This document shows positions 26,409 through 36,717 of a stretch of 64,000 nt of DNA, one piece after another. The position numbers and the translations under genes were made by a program. Source of the DNA: Nilaparvata lugens (Eukaryota; Arthropoda; Insecta; Hemiptera; Delphacidae); contig NC_052507.1 in the NCBI RefSeq assembly GCF_014356525.2, positions 54,462,657-54,526,656 of the forward strand, in the 5' to 3' direction. Within the stretch, counting starts at the first letter, position 1. Each line of letters starts with the position of its first letter. A model generated the notes under the pieces. That model saw nothing but the letters and a program-made list of their open reading frames with translations, ran no database searches and was not told the origin of the DNA.

Positions 26409-26676
26409 AGTAGTAAGATATTACAGGAACAGCGTACCCAAACAGGGGCGTGGCCTTGCCCCCCGGGCCCGGGGACCAGCATCAGGGGTCATTAACCTTT
26501 TACCTCCACCCACTTCAAGTCATCAACCTTTTATCTCCGCCCACTTCAAGTCATCAACCTTTTATCTCTGCCCATATCCATCAGTTTGATCCCCCTCCAC
26601 ATCCAGATCTATCATTTTGTTTAAAACCAACTTTTTATCCTAGTCAGATGGTTTTTTTTTGGATATAACTATCATA
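26409..26676. other. left terminal region of Polinton A, with a 31-bp repeat
   Basis: The segment starts with the terminal AGTA motif, then has a GC-rich patch (about 26446-26475). Two to three 31-bp units containing CACTTCAAGTCATCAACC follow (26492-26575). It is non-coding and corresponds to the TIR region of the element. Confidence 0.6.
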
Positions 26677-26975
26677 TCAATGTTTTAATCGATGTTCTCC
26701 TGGCATTAAAAAATCATCCTTATTGAATGGGATCTCTGGTTTAGACATTTTAATTCTTCGAAAAAAATCCTCTACACTATGTTCTAATGTGAAGCCACAA
26801 CCTTCAAGCTCTGCCCAGTCAAATGTTCTTGAAGCCATTACACATTCTCCTATCAGATAATATGCGTATCAGTACATTGCATCATGAACATATTGTTTGA
26901 ATTCAGAATTATTGTACACATAATCCATCATACTCTCTTTTAATAACCTAATTCCGGTCTTAAGATTATCATAAC

Positions 26976-27077
26976 TGTAATAGAATTGGACTCAACACGA
27001 GCTTTATTCGACATAAAATATGTGTCTTAGTAACAGAGATAACAGATTATAAATATTACAGCTGTTTTATCATCACA
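26976..27077 (-). repeat. 3' LTR (102 bp)
   Basis: Matches 30595-30696 except one base in the AATGTC-flanking stretch (position about 27014). Confidence 0.95.
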
Positions 27078-27094
27078 ATCTTCCCCCCTTAATA

Positions 27095-30000
27095 TCAATC
27101 AGCACTCGTGGGGTATGGGGCGAGCTGGCGAAGTGAGACTGTCGATTCTCTGCCGTCGTTGTGGCGAACAAACACATATTCAGGGTTACTCTCGATTAAT
27201 TCAACTTTTTCAACTTGCAATTCTTGTTTTGAGTTTTTTGTCATCTTCTTCAACCATACTGGTCCAGGTGTCAATAGCCAGGTTGGTAATGGTTTTCCAT
27301 TACTTGAGTTTCTTGCATGTAAAAACATCCGCTCATGTGGTGTGCAGTTGGTGCTTGTGCATAATAGGGAACGAATAGAGTTAAGGGCATCGGGGAGAAC
27401 TTGTTCCCAGTGACTGTTGTTCAAACCTCTCGATTTTAGGGCTAGCATCACACTTTTCCATATAACTCCATTGTACCGTTCGACTTGCCCATTACCGGCT
27501 GGATTATAGGGCGATGTTCTGCTGCTGGCAATTCCTTTTGATAGTAGGAAATTTTTCAAAGCTGATGACATAAACGATGTTCCTCTATCGGAATGTATGT
27601 AAGACGGTACACCAAAAAGAGAGAATAGTGATGTAAGGTGTTTTATTACTGTATTAGTAGTCATGTCAGGACAGGGGAAGGCAAATGGGAATCTGGAATA
27701 TTCGTCTATAAGAACTAAAATATACTTGTTCCTTGAACTTGATTGTAGTGGGCCTTTGAAATCCATATTAAGACGTTCAAATGGTCGAGTTGCTTTGATA
27801 AGGCGGCCAGTTCCTTTGGCATAGCGTGGTTTCATTTCAGAACATGTAATACATTTGGAACATACTTCTTTTACATCATCTATTGAATATGGTAAGTTCT
27901 TTGTTTTGGTCCAATGATGGAGTCGAGTAACTCCTGGATGACACAGGTCCTCATGAATTTTTATCAGTTTCTTTATATCTGTATGGCATCCAACAGTGGC
28001 ACAGACTCTTGATAGTGTATCTGCTGGTATATTCTCTTTTCCAACTCTATAAATTATATTGAACTTATATTCTGACAATTCAAGGCGCCATCGTTGGATT
28101 TTGTCATTCTTAATCTTGCTGGTTTGTTTATTACTAAACATGAATGAAACTGATTTCTGGTCTGTGATAAGTGTAAATTCTCGTCCAAGTAAGTAATGTC
28201 GCCATTTCCTGATTGATTCCACAATGGCATAAGCTTCTTTTTCCACTGCAGAGTGCCTAGTTTCAGATGTGGAAAGAGTTCTTGAGAAAAACGCCACTGG
28301 TCTCTCATTCTGTGTTAATACTGCTCCAATAGCGTAATCTGAGGCATCAGTTTCCAAAGTGAACGGGACTTTTTCATCAATGTGCACTAGAACTGCAGAT
28401 CCTATTTCTTTCTTTAATGATTCAAATATATTTCTGCATTCTTCATTCAACGGGAAGTGAGTATTATGCACAAGTGGATGGATCTTTTTTGAAAATTCTT
28501 TTATCCATTTGGAGTAGTGTGCAAGCATTCCAAGGACACGCTTCAATTCTTTCTGATTTTTTGGAGCTGGTAAGTCAAGGAGTGGTTTCAATCGATCTGG
28601 ATCGGGCTTAATCATACCCTGACCAATTTCGAATCCCAGAAAGGTTAAATTCTCCATAGATATTTTACACTTTTCTTCATTAATCGTGAGGCCATATTTT
28701 TCTGTTGCTCTCCAGAAATTTTCTAAATTTTTATCATGTTCTTCTTGGGTCCTTCCGCATACAATAATATCATCTAAATAGGCATAACATGATGTCAAAT
28801 TTTCTCGTTCTATGATTTGATCAATCACTTTCTGGAAAGCAGCTACTCCATTCGTGACTCCGAACGGAATTCTTTTGAATTGATACAGTTTGTGTCCAAC
28901 TTCAAATGCGGTGAAATGCCTTTCCTCAGGCAAGATTGGTATCTGGTGATAGGCAGATTTCAGGTCAATAGATGAGAATATTTTATATTGCGCTACCTTA
29001 TTGACTAATTCTTCCATTAGTGGTAGTGGATAGGCATCCAAATTTGTGAATTTGTTGATGGTCTGTGAATAGTCAATCACCATACGTTTCTTTTGGTTCT
29101 CTCTTGAAGTAACAAATGCTTGAGCTCTCCAAGAAGAATGACTATTTTCTATAATATCAGCATCTTTAAGCCGTTTGACTTCATTCATCATAAACAAGTA
29201 ATCCTCTTCTGAATGTCGTCTCGATTTAGTTATTATAGGCCGACAGTCTGGTTGAAGATCACGAAACAATGAGACAGGTTCTACTGTAGCTTGGGCTAGA
29301 GCACACTTTTTAATTTCATAAGTAGGCCTTCTTGCGTCATCGTCTTCATTCAGTTGTAGTGCTGCTTTAGATCCACCGAAATCAAAAGTGATGGATGAAA
29401 AGTTCTTTAGAAAATCGTGTCCCAAAATTACACTAGCGCAACATTTGTTCAATACGATCAAAGGAAAATCATTATATTCTTCGTTCTGGAAATATATTTC
29501 ACTCAAAGCGCACTCAGTTGTTTTAGTGTTGCAGGCACTTGAAGCAAATGTAATCAAATTGGAATATGGCATAGTTTTCATCTTCGATTGTACTACTAGT
29601 TTCTTATCTATAAAACTTGCTGTGCTCCCAGTGTCTAATAGTGCCAATGTATCTATTCCATTAACACGTATAGGAACAAGACATTTTGAGAGGTCAGTGC
29701 TGGTATTTGCTGCTGAAATTACTGTGGCAGATACCATTTGGTTTTTTTTATCGTTTCGTGCTCTGCATACTTTTGAAAAATGTCCTATTCGATTACAAGT
29801 TAGGCATGGTTGTCCTTTTGCTGGGCATTGGCTATTATCAGTATGATTATTATAGCCACAAAATCTGCATTGAATCTTCTTTTGGTAAGAATTACGGACT
29901 AAAGTCGTTTTCTCGGTATTTTTATTCTCGTTTGCTAGGACTGTGTTAACATATTCTGAACTGGTTTCGTATTCTTTAGCAATGTTTTCAGCATTCTCTA

Positions 30001-30361
30001 ACATTCGTGCTTGTGAGATAGCGTCTTGCAAAGTTAGCGATTTCATTTCGAAAAGATGTTGTCTGATTTTCGATGATTCTAATCCGGAGATGAACGCGTC
30101 TCGGATATATTCACTTTTGTTATCGTCAGCCATGACTGCTTGAAAGTTACATGGTAAACTTAGCCGTTTTAGTTTATTATAGAATTGATCAATTGATTCT
30201 CCATGGGTTTGTTTTGCTTTAGATAAGCAGTAACGTGCATGTACTACATTTTGAGGTTTTATGAAGCTTTCTTCAAGAGTTGTTATAGCTTCTTCAAATG
30301 ATATACAATTGCAAATACTTTCAAAAATATTCGGTGACACATAATTGATCAAAACATTCAA
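27095..30361 (-). CDS. retrotransposon Gag-Pol polyprotein (Gag, protease, RT, RNase H, integrase)
   Basis: The open frame has 1088 codons; its first residue is TTG-coded, so the frame is open from Gag upstream. Gag C-terminus has two CCHC knuckles (about residues 165-199). Protease LLDTGSTASFI is at about 241. RT has MVIDYSQTIN, SAYHQIPI and the catalytic YLDDIIV (about 480-550). RNase H has LETDASDYAIG and TDQKSVSFMF. Integrase has the HHCC finger (HPGVTRLHH to CSKCITC, about 810), then catalytic Asp in MDFKGPL, Asp in HSDRGTSF and Glu in NGQVERYNG. The gene order places integrase last, as in Ty3/gypsy. No chromodomain was recognised. The frame is intact, so the copy is recent. Confidence 0.93.
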   Translation of the reverse strand: MNVLINYVSPNIFESICNCISFEEAITTLEESFIKPQNVVHARYCLSKAKQTHGESIDQFYNKLKRLSLPCNFQAVMADDNKSEYIRDAFISGLESSKIRQHLFEMKSLTLQDAISQARMLENAENIAKEYETSSEYVNTVLANENKNTEKTTLVRNSYQKKIQCRFCGYNNHTDNSQCPAKGQPCLTCNRIGHFSKVCRARNDKKNQMVSATVISAANTSTDLSKCLVPIRVNGIDTLALLDTGSTASFIDKKLVVQSKMKTMPYSNLITFASSACNTKTTECALSEIYFQNEEYNDFPLIVLNKCCASVILGHDFLKNFSSITFDFGGSKAALQLNEDDDARRPTYEIKKCALAQATVEPVSLFRDLQPDCRPIITKSRRHSEEDYLFMMNEVKRLKDADIIENSHSSWRAQAFVTSRENQKKRMVIDYSQTINKFTNLDAYPLPLMEELVNKVAQYKIFSSIDLKSAYHQIPILPEERHFTAFEVGHKLYQFKRIPFGVTNGVAAFQKVIDQIIERENLTSCYAYLDDIIVCGRTQEEHDKNLENFWRATEKYGLTINEEKCKISMENLTFLGFEIGQGMIKPDPDRLKPLLDLPAPKNQKELKRVLGMLAHYSKWIKEFSKKIHPLVHNTHFPLNEECRNIFESLKKEIGSAVLVHIDEKVPFTLETDASDYAIGAVLTQNERPVAFFSRTLSTSETRHSAVEKEAYAIVESIRKWRHYLLGREFTLITDQKSVSFMFSNKQTSKIKNDKIQRWRLELSEYKFNIIYRVGKENIPADTLSRVCATVGCHTDIKKLIKIHEDLCHPGVTRLHHWTKTKNLPYSIDDVKEVCSKCITCSEMKPRYAKGTGRLIKATRPFERLNMDFKGPLQSSSRNKYILVLIDEYSRFPFAFPCPDMTTNTVIKHLTSLFSLFGVPSYIHSDRGTSFMSSALKNFLLSKGIASSRTSPYNPAGNGQVERYNGVIWKSVMLALKSRGLNNSHWEQVLPDALNSIRSLLCTSTNCTPHERMFLHARNSSNGKPLPTWLLTPGPVWLKKMTKNSKQELQVEKVELIESNPEYVFVRHNDGRESTVSLRQLAPYPTSAD

Positions 30362-30362
30362 T

Positions 30363-30569
30363 TCATCCTTTTTCGGGATTGAACTGTTTTTTTAAGAAGT
30401 TTAAAAATGTTACCTTCCAATGTCTCCACGTTTTTGGTGCTTCATCTGAGTCTTGGTCAATCGATAAAACTGTTGGTTTCAGTATTTTTCCAAGCATTTG
30501 GTTTTGCGAATCGTTTTCTCCTTCACTGACTAAATCTTGACGTTTACTCGTTTTTCTTTTCGGACCCAT
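30363..30569 (-). CDS. retrotransposon Gag N-terminal part
   Basis: ATG start 26 bases after the LTR. It encodes 68 residues with a basic N-terminus (KRKTSKR) and the WRHWK motif of Gag. It ends in TGA where the larger frame begins, in a different register at a short A run, so Gag is divided by a frameshift or is expressed by frameshifting. Confidence 0.7.
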   Translation of the reverse strand: MGPKRKTSKRQDLVSEGENDSQNQMLGKILKPTVLSIDQDSDEAPKTWRHWKVTFLNFLKKQFNPEKG

Positions 30570-30575
30570 TTATTT

Positions 30576-30593
30576 TATTTAATGTCGAATAAA
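30576..30593 (-). promoter_or_regulatory. putative self-priming primer binding site
   Basis: These 18 bases lie one base inside the 5' LTR. They are exactly complementary to 30622-30639 within the LTR (TTTATTCGACATTAAATA on the plus strand there). No tRNA-like TGG start is seen. Self-priming by the 5' end of the genomic RNA is established for Tf1-like elements; its use here is inference. Confidence 0.6.
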
Positions 30594-30594
30594 T

Positions 30595-30696
30595 TGTAAT
30601 AGAATTGGACTCAACACGAGCTTTATTCGACATTAAATATGTGTCTTAGTAACAGAGATAACAGATTATAAATATTACAGCTGTTTTATCATCACA
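30595..30696 (-). repeat. 5' LTR (102 bp) with TATA-like box and AATAAA
   Basis: In element orientation, a TATTTATAA box lies at LTR positions 23-31. The segment complementary to the primer site is at 58-75, and AATAAA at 70-75. Transcription starting near 58 would make the mRNA 5' end the primer-complementary segment. Confidence 0.9.
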
Positions 30697-31083
30697 ATAA
30701 CTAACAAATTCAACTTTTTCTTTTTCATACTCATCTTTAGTTAATAGATTATTAATACTAATCTTTGCTCCTCCAGTAATTATCTTCAAACTTGATTTGA
30801 GATGATCAAATAACACTAGTCTAGCCTTCTCCTTATTAAAATCTGATATTGTCAAAACTGTTCTTTTAAGTTCTTCTAATTGTTTCTTCAAACTATCTTT
30901 GGATGTAATCAAATCCGCCTTTTACTTATAAAAGTCGGATCTAGTTAGAACTGTTTTCTTATGTTCACTTAACTGATTTTCTAAATATTCCTTAGCATCT
31001 ATCTCATTACTTTCACCATGTGAAACACGTCCAAACCTGTCCACAGACATGTTGTAACTGAAAGAGTGAATAAGACACTAACT

Positions 31084-31449
31084 TCAACCTTTCCTAATAC
31101 ATTTCTGCTCAGCCAGATCAAAAATAGCCTCCCACAATTGATTACTATCTGTGATTGTTGTTATATGATGATCATTGCTACATCCATAGTGGAAATGGCC
31201 ATGTTCCTCAATTACAATATCTAAGAGTTCATACACTTCAGATAAGATTGAATACTTTGAACTTGAATTTGACCATTTACTATCATCAGACAATTCTTTA
31301 TCATCATTATCCTTAACTCTACTATCATTCTCAACACAATATTGTGAGAATCTAATGCTATTAGCAAATTCTGTAAACTCGTCCAAAGTTATTCCCATTA
31401 ATAACCTGGACAACTTTTTGAATTTAGAATAACTAAAACAATGAGACAT
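31084..31449 (-). CDS. Polinton A protein of unknown function, 121 aa
   Basis: ATG start, acidic and Ser/Asp-rich middle, hydrophobic LLDIVIEEHGHFHYG segment near residue 75. It lies 33 bp beyond the fibre-like gene, same strand. I do not recognise the family, and no counterpart in Polinton B was seen. Confidence 0.5.
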   Translation of the reverse strand: MSHCFSYSKFKKLSRLLMGITLDEFTEFANSIRFSQYCVENDSRVKDNDDKELSDDSKWSNSSSKYSILSEVYELLDIVIEEHGHFHYGCSNDHHITTITDSNQLWEAIFDLAEQKCIRKG

Positions 31450-31859
31450 ATTTGAGGTTATGTTCTATTAAACAAGAAGTACTTATGGACAACTGAACTG
31501 CAGCTCTAACAAGCTTATACTAAATCAAATCTTATACCTACCTACTATTATATATGCTTCGCTTTCCACCTGACAGGGGGATGTAGGTATATAAACTTGA
31601 AAGTTGCATCAACTTTCAACTTCATATACCCCCATCTTTGTGCTGTACGAAGCGCAGGCATTAGCTTAAAACGGTTCCCCATTTCAGAACTGAAACATTA
31701 ATATCTATTCCATACTAAACCACTATGAAAAACTCATAATAGTTTAATATAGAGAATTGATTTGTATACAGCTAAGAAATAGGCCTATTCCATTTTATTC
31801 CTCATCTAATTTGCTACATCATCCAGAAGTACCAATGATGGTTTATCCTCCCGGTGAAT
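31450..31859. other. intergenic DNA of Polinton A with a palindromic segment
   Basis: Non-coding. It holds an imperfect 98-bp inverted repeat (31556-31653) bounded by GCTTCG and CGAAGC, whose centre (31586-31630) pairs GGTATAT with ATATACC. TATA-like sequences lie on both strands, so it may be a bidirectional control region. In Polinton B the polymerase gene occupies the comparable place. Confidence 0.5.
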
Positions 31860-32246
31860 TCATCTCATAACATACTTCCCATTATTAAAACTTTCCAAAG
31901 TTTGTCCATTTAGGTCTGATAAAAACCTTTCTGGCAAAAATACGTCAAAAAACACACGTTGTCCTTGCTTATTTTTCTCATATAATCGCAACACACTTCT
32001 CAATCCGAATGGTGTACAAACTATTCTTGCCTTATATACTGGATAGCTGGAGTCAGACTTCAAGTCATGTACCTGCACAATGGGAATACTCTCCCTTGAT
32101 GTCTCATTGAATTTAGTCAAATTGAACTGCTGCTGCTGCATCATGTAGGAGTAGAATAGCACGTCTCTGCACTCAACTGTTCTTAAACTGGGAATGAAAG
32201 CCACTTCACTATTGTATGTGGTATCACACTGTTTTCCCCCCTCCAC
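31860..32246 (-). CDS. Polinton accessory protein, counterpart of the 45668-46012 gene
   Basis: 128 residues. The central part shares a pattern with the Polinton B protein at 45668-46012: a VHDLK-type strand, charged segment, LRLYEKN, then a PERF/PERYF motif about 25 residues before the end. The ORF start is uncertain because the first residue may not be ATG-coded. Unknown function. It could be a DNA-binding protein, since small proteins of this shape sit next to the polymerase in such elements, but that is speculation. Confidence 0.55.
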   Translation of the reverse strand: MEGGKQCDTTYNSEVAFIPSLRTVECRDVLFYSYMMQQQQFNLTKFNETSRESIPIVQVHDLKSDSSYPVYKARIVCTPFGLRSVLRLYEKNKQGQRVFFDVFLPERFLSDLNGQTLESFNNGKYVMR

Positions 32247-32470
32247 TCATCAAGGTTTTCATGTTTAAACCGGTTTGCAGTTCACCATCACTGTGACCAT
32301 TCTTCTTTGTTCCATCCCAAGGTCAGACATGATTGAACATGGTTGCAAATGTCAATAACCCTAAGGATCCTCTTTGTTAGATGAACTTATATTGTGCAAC
32401 ACTTCATCCTCAATTTGGATTAGTTTTTGAACATTCAATTTCATAGGTCTGTAATAACATAGGTAATCAT

Positions 32471-35353
32471 TTATGGCTTGAAAATAAAGGAAATAAATCA
32501 AGTTAGGATTCCAGGCTATTCACTGAGATCAGAATTTTGTAGAATAGCTCATAGAAGTGGTGGTGTATGTATATTCACTAGCAATGCTAAACATACCCAA
32601 ACTTATGAACTGGATTTTGTTAAGAGATTTTCTGTTGAGATGGATTTAGAGGTGACAGGACTAAGGTTAAAAATTGATGATCGATTTGAGGTAGCAGTGT
32701 TAGGTATCTATAGGTCACCAAATGGAGACTGGCAAAAATTTTGTGAGCTGCTCCATACACTTTTGGAAATTACAACCGCTCGTTTCACAAATGTTATAGT
32801 AGTAGGAGATTTCAATACCGATTTTGCCAGGCAGGATAAAATGACAGAGGATATTAGAGATATTATTAATATGAATAATTTAGAAATTAAGGTCCACGAA
32901 TATACAAGAGTAACTTGAACTTCACAGACAACTATTGATAATATCCTCACAAATATAGAAGGTTGTAATGTCAGGTTAGGTAGCTCAGATCTATCAGATC
33001 ATAACTATCAAATTTTAGATGTTAAGTTGCAGGGCCAGAATCCAAGCAGAAAAAAAACTTTTGTGAAAGAAATTCAGCAATATGAGCTAGGAAATATAAA
33101 TTGTTTGAAGCAGGAACTGCTTCAAGAAAATTGGAGTAGTGTTTATAACAGTTGTAACCTAAATTACAAATATAAGCAATTCATTGATACTCTAAGATTT
33201 CACATTAGTGTATGCTGTCCGATAAAAAAAGTCAAAGTAAAAAGTAAATTAAACAAAGTAGATGAATGGATAACTGAAGATATACTTACTCAAAGAAATA
33301 TTGTTAGGGAAGCTTATGAGGAATTTAAATTAGTGAGGGATGTTCCGAGTGAAGTCAAATACAAATGTCTAAAGAAAAACTATGCAAAAGAAGTGAGGAA
33401 AGCTAAGTGTAAGAAAACAGCTGAAATATTAACAACTAGTACCAATTTTAACTCTGCTGTTTGGGAGGTAATTAATAGAAATAGGAGAGCAGCTCAAAAA
33501 TATACAGTTACTAATGTCCCTAGGATAATCGATGAACATGGAAATTATATGGATGATAGTATAGACATTTGTAACTTTTTCAATAAGTATTATCAACAGG
33601 TTGCATATAATCTCCAAAAGTCACTGAACACTAATACTTATAATACAACTACATTAAATGCTGAGCCAATTGAAAAGGTATTTAAATTTCATCCATTATC
33701 AAGAGATGAGTTGTCAAGAATAATAAAAAATTTGAATAACAAAAAAACAGTAGGATTGGATGGGGTCTCAAGCAAAATTTTAAAAGAATGTGAAAATGAA
33801 TTACTGGACCCTTTATTGCATCTCCTTAATACTTCACTAGAGCAGGGTATTTTCCCTGATGATCTGAAACAAGGAAAAATTTTGCCAATTTTCAAGAGCG
33901 TTGATTCTGAAAGAGTTGAAAATTATAGACCCATTAGTATTCTAAATGTAATAAGTAAAATTTTTGAAAGAGTAGTTTTAAATAGGCTATTGATGCACCT
34001 GGAAGAAATTAATTTCATATGTGATGAACAGCATGGGTTCCAGAAAGGGAAATCTACTAAGACTGCAATAGTATCCCTTGTTGAAAGACTAATAGATATA
34101 ATAGATTCAGGTGAGAAGGCAGCCGCAATATTTCTTGATTTATCCAAAGCTTTTGATTGTGTGAACCATAGAATATTATTGGAAATACTAAAAACTGTAG
34201 GTGTGGATGGTATAGAACTAAAATGGTTTGAATCATATCTCATAGGTAGAAACCAGTGTGTTGAGCTTACCAAGGTGGATGGGAATGAAATAGTAAAAAT
34301 TAAATCTCAAAAACTGGAGGTCCAGGCTGGAGTACCTCAAGGCTCAATTCTGGTTCCTTACTGTTTCTGTTGTATTTGAACCAATTACCAAAAGAGTTAA
34401 AAGATCACAGAGCTCTCTTGTTTGCTGATGACACATCGCTTATCTTTAACAATTATTTATTAGATAGTCTAGAAATAAATGCTTTTACTGGAGTACAGTC
34501 AATTGTCCAATTCTTGAAGCAAAGGCAATTAACAATAAATAGTAAGAAATGTCAATTCCTACAATTCAAATGTAAATATAATTCAGTAGAGGATAGAGAA
34601 ATAAATGTGTTTGTAGAGGAAAATGAATTAGACCAAGAAGAGAAAGTAGCATTCTTGGGAATTTTATTGGACAGGAAATTAACATGGCATCCTTACATTG
34701 AGAGGATATGTAATAAGATATCATCTGGGGTATTTGTCCTGCAGCAGCTTGCTAGGCTGAATGATAAAAAACTACTGTTAACTGCTTACCATGGACTTAT
34801 ACTATCTCATATTAGGTATGCTATTTTAGTATGGGGTAATTCATCTCAACAAAATATGGACAGAGTGTTTAAGATTCAAAAGAAGGCACTCAGATGTATA
34901 GAGAAAGTGAATAGGTTAGACTCTTGTAGGCCTTTATTTAAAAAGCTTGGTCTATCAACTGTGCCATCTTTGTATGTATATGAAGTTGTAATGCATGTGA
35001 AAACGAGTGGTGTGATCCAGAATTCAGATGTTCATGAGTATAATATGCGAAACAGAGCAGATTATCATATAATGGGTCACAATAGTAGGTTATTTGAACA
35101 AAAACCAGATTATATTGGTAGGAAATTTTATAACAAGCTACCTCAAATCTTGAAAAGTAATGATGATTTGAAGATTTTCAAAAAACAAATGAAAAAATAT
35201 TTAGTTGATAAAGCTTTTTATAGTGTACAAGAATTCCTCTCAAACCTAAACTAGGTTGAACTATTTAGTGTTAGAATTATTATGTAATAACATGACTTGT
35301 CTTATACTCCATGACTGGAGTCTCTAGGACGTAATCTAAAAAAAAAAAAAAAA
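32471..35353 (+). mobile_element. 5'-truncated LINE inside Polinton A
   Basis: Endonuclease and reverse transcriptase on the plus strand, opposite to Polinton A genes. It ends in a poly(A) tract (35338-35355). Flanking copies of AATCAT (32465-32470 and 35354-35359) are the probable target duplication. The start inside the endonuclease domain indicates 5' truncation at insertion. Confidence 0.85.
32478..35254 (+). pseudogene. LINE endonuclease-reverse transcriptase, broken
   Basis: One frame covers 32478-34379 apart from TGA at 32916-32918. The rest is 34370-35254 in another frame. Endonuclease motifs: GGVCIF, GIYRSPNG, VVGDFNTDF, and SDLSDHN near the end. RT motifs: NYRPISIL, LDLSKAFDCV, GVPQGSI and the catalytic FADDTSL. 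The frameshift at 34370 follows motif B. Likely a Jockey- or R1-related clade, not resolved. Confidence 0.9.
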
Positions 35354-35599
35354 ATCATATCACAAACATTCACTGTGTATAGAAAAATTAATTTTAATTG
35401 TTCAGCAATCATAACATCATGATTTTCACATTTTGCTTTTGCAATAGCTTCTTCACATAAATCAAACCAGTCTATGTAATCACGTAATTTCGATTCCAAT
35501 TCTATATCAGCATACAACCAACATTTGGGATCCATTACAACACTGATCAGATCTGTTCATAACAGCACACTGGAATGGATTCTGTTTGTAGCAGAGCTT

Positions 35600-36490
35600 T
35601 TATATGAGTGGTAACAGAACTGAAAAATTTACTGGATTAGCAACATCACTTGTAAGATTGCATATTCTCGCCTTGTGCATGTATAATTGATATCCACACC
35701 ATACACAAATTACCTCTTGCCCATTGTAGTAGAATCCTTGTCTCGCATATTTGCGTTTGTTTTCCTTAGTATAAAATGGACACATCTTCATACTTTTCAT
35801 TCGCTCTGCTTCACATAAGTAATCCACTTTTCGACCAAATACTTTCTCTGCCTTGGACAACATCAATGACATATAATGTTTAGCGCTGAATAAAGCACAT
35901 CTACCATCAACAATACTATTATGAATTTTGCAAACATCATAAGTCCAGCAATCAGAGAACTTTCTATAATTAGGCCTTTCAAAATTATCAGGTATTGTTT
36001 CAACATTATTGTGAAATTTCTTTAGGAATTCCACTTTTTCTCCACCCTTTGTATATACTCGATCATAGTTTTTGAGACAAGCTTTTATTAGATCATCAGA
36101 ATAATCTATTTCACCCAATTCCCATTTTATCTTGTGATGATAAAACTCCAACCAACATACATCTCTATAGGTTCTCCATGGTAGCTGTGATTTTGGAAAT
36201 GGCAGTTTGAAATGTAATATAACATAAGTATCTTTAGGATCAATCATTGCAAATTTCTTTAATATAAATTGATTATTCTCATCTTTGAATCCATGAAACT
36301 CAACAACAGCAAATGTATCATCAATTCTAACCTGTTTGAATGTGCTGCAATCCCCATCATCTCCTCCCTCAGCAACCCCTCCCTCCTCCATCAACTGCTC
36401 TTCCTCCTCCTCCTTGTCCAAGTTGCACTGTACACTGACATCTGCATATTCCACTTTCCTTGATGGTTTTGAATGACAATTTCCTCCCAT
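35600..36490 (-). CDS. Polinton A FKD-family protein with C-terminal BIR-like motif
   Basis: 296 residues. An acidic N-terminus (residues 1-60) precedes a region with HGFKDENNQFILKKFAM at about 70-86, then an aromatic-rich segment with LPWRTYRDVCWLEFYHHKIKW. The Polinton B plus-strand gene at 60060 has a matching QGFKDNNGELVAKEL motif. Residues about 228-275 look like an inhibitor-of-apoptosis repeat: R/M-rich start, then YARQGFYYNG, then CVWCG. The downstream His and Cys that would complete zinc binding are not visible before the stop, so the domain is partial or has a truncated end. BIR proteins block caspases in baculoviruses and insects. Functional status here is unknown. Confidence 0.6.
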   Translation of the reverse strand: MGGNCHSKPSRKVEYADVSVQCNLDKEEEEEQLMEEGGVAEGGDDGDCSTFKQVRIDDTFAVVEFHGFKDENNQFILKKFAMIDPKDTYVILHFKLPFPKSQLPWRTYRDVCWLEFYHHKIKWELGEIDYSDDLIKACLKNYDRVYTKGGEKVEFLKKFHNNVETIPDNFERPNYRKFSDCWTYDVCKIHNSIVDGRCALFSAKHYMSLMLSKAEKVFGRKVDYLCEAERMKSMKMCPFYTKENKRKYARQGFYYNGQEVICVWCGYQLYMHKARICNLTSDVANPVNFSVLLPLI

Positions 36491-36717
36491 CTTCTACCCA
36501 AATGATAAGTCACCAGTATAGCGCGATAATAAACTATTATAGTCCTTCTGGTCCTCCTCTTCTTCCTTCACAGTTTGAAGTAAGGATGATGAAAGAGAGT
36601 CGCGCGATGATGATTTTGAAGTTCCGCTCAATAGCATGGTTCTTCACCTACTAGAGCTTTTTCAATCAGTCTTAGGTTATATACAACCTGCTCTCACCAC
36701 GCGCTCTACTGGTAAAA

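Larger units (their letters stand above)
26976..30696 (-). mobile_element. short-LTR Ty3/gypsy-like retrotransposon, near complete
   Basis: LTRs of 102 bp (30595-30696 as 5' LTR; 26976-27077 as 3' LTR) differ at one base. A perfect 5-bp duplication ATAAC flanks it (26971-26975 and 30697-30701). The ends are TG...CA. The 3.7-kb body encodes Gag and Pol on the minus strand. The near-identical LTRs show a recent insertion. Primer site is discussed in its own entry. Confidence 0.95.
26677..31050 (-). pseudogene. Polinton A fibre-like coiled protein, split by LTR retrotransposon
   Basis: The reading starts at ATG 31050, just after a CTTTCAG acceptor-like sequence. It continues to 30702, and after the LTR insertion resumes in the same frame from 26970 to the stop at 26677-26679. 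The first half has repeated heptad-like, charged segments (EDQL/ELKRTVLTISDF-type units occurring twice), which suggests a trimeric coiled shaft. In-frame stops at 30922-30924 (TAA) and 26869-26871 (TGA) mark decay. The first 30 residues begin MSVDRFGR. A fibre or spike role is inference from shape and position only. Confidence 0.55.
32361..35535 (-). pseudogene. Polinton A gene split by a LINE
   Basis: ATG at 35535 opens a frame of about 60 residues (MDPKCWLYADIELE start) to 35354. After the LINE a compatible reading of about 35 residues (rich in Leu, Ile, Gln) runs from about 32467 to a TAG at 32361-32363, offset by a frame change. A helical, acidic protein of about 100 residues is implied. 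No family recognised. Confidence 0.5.

Noticed and set aside
27108..27413. Plus-strand frames across the retrotransposon
   Set aside because: They are antisense shadows of the intact Pol frame.
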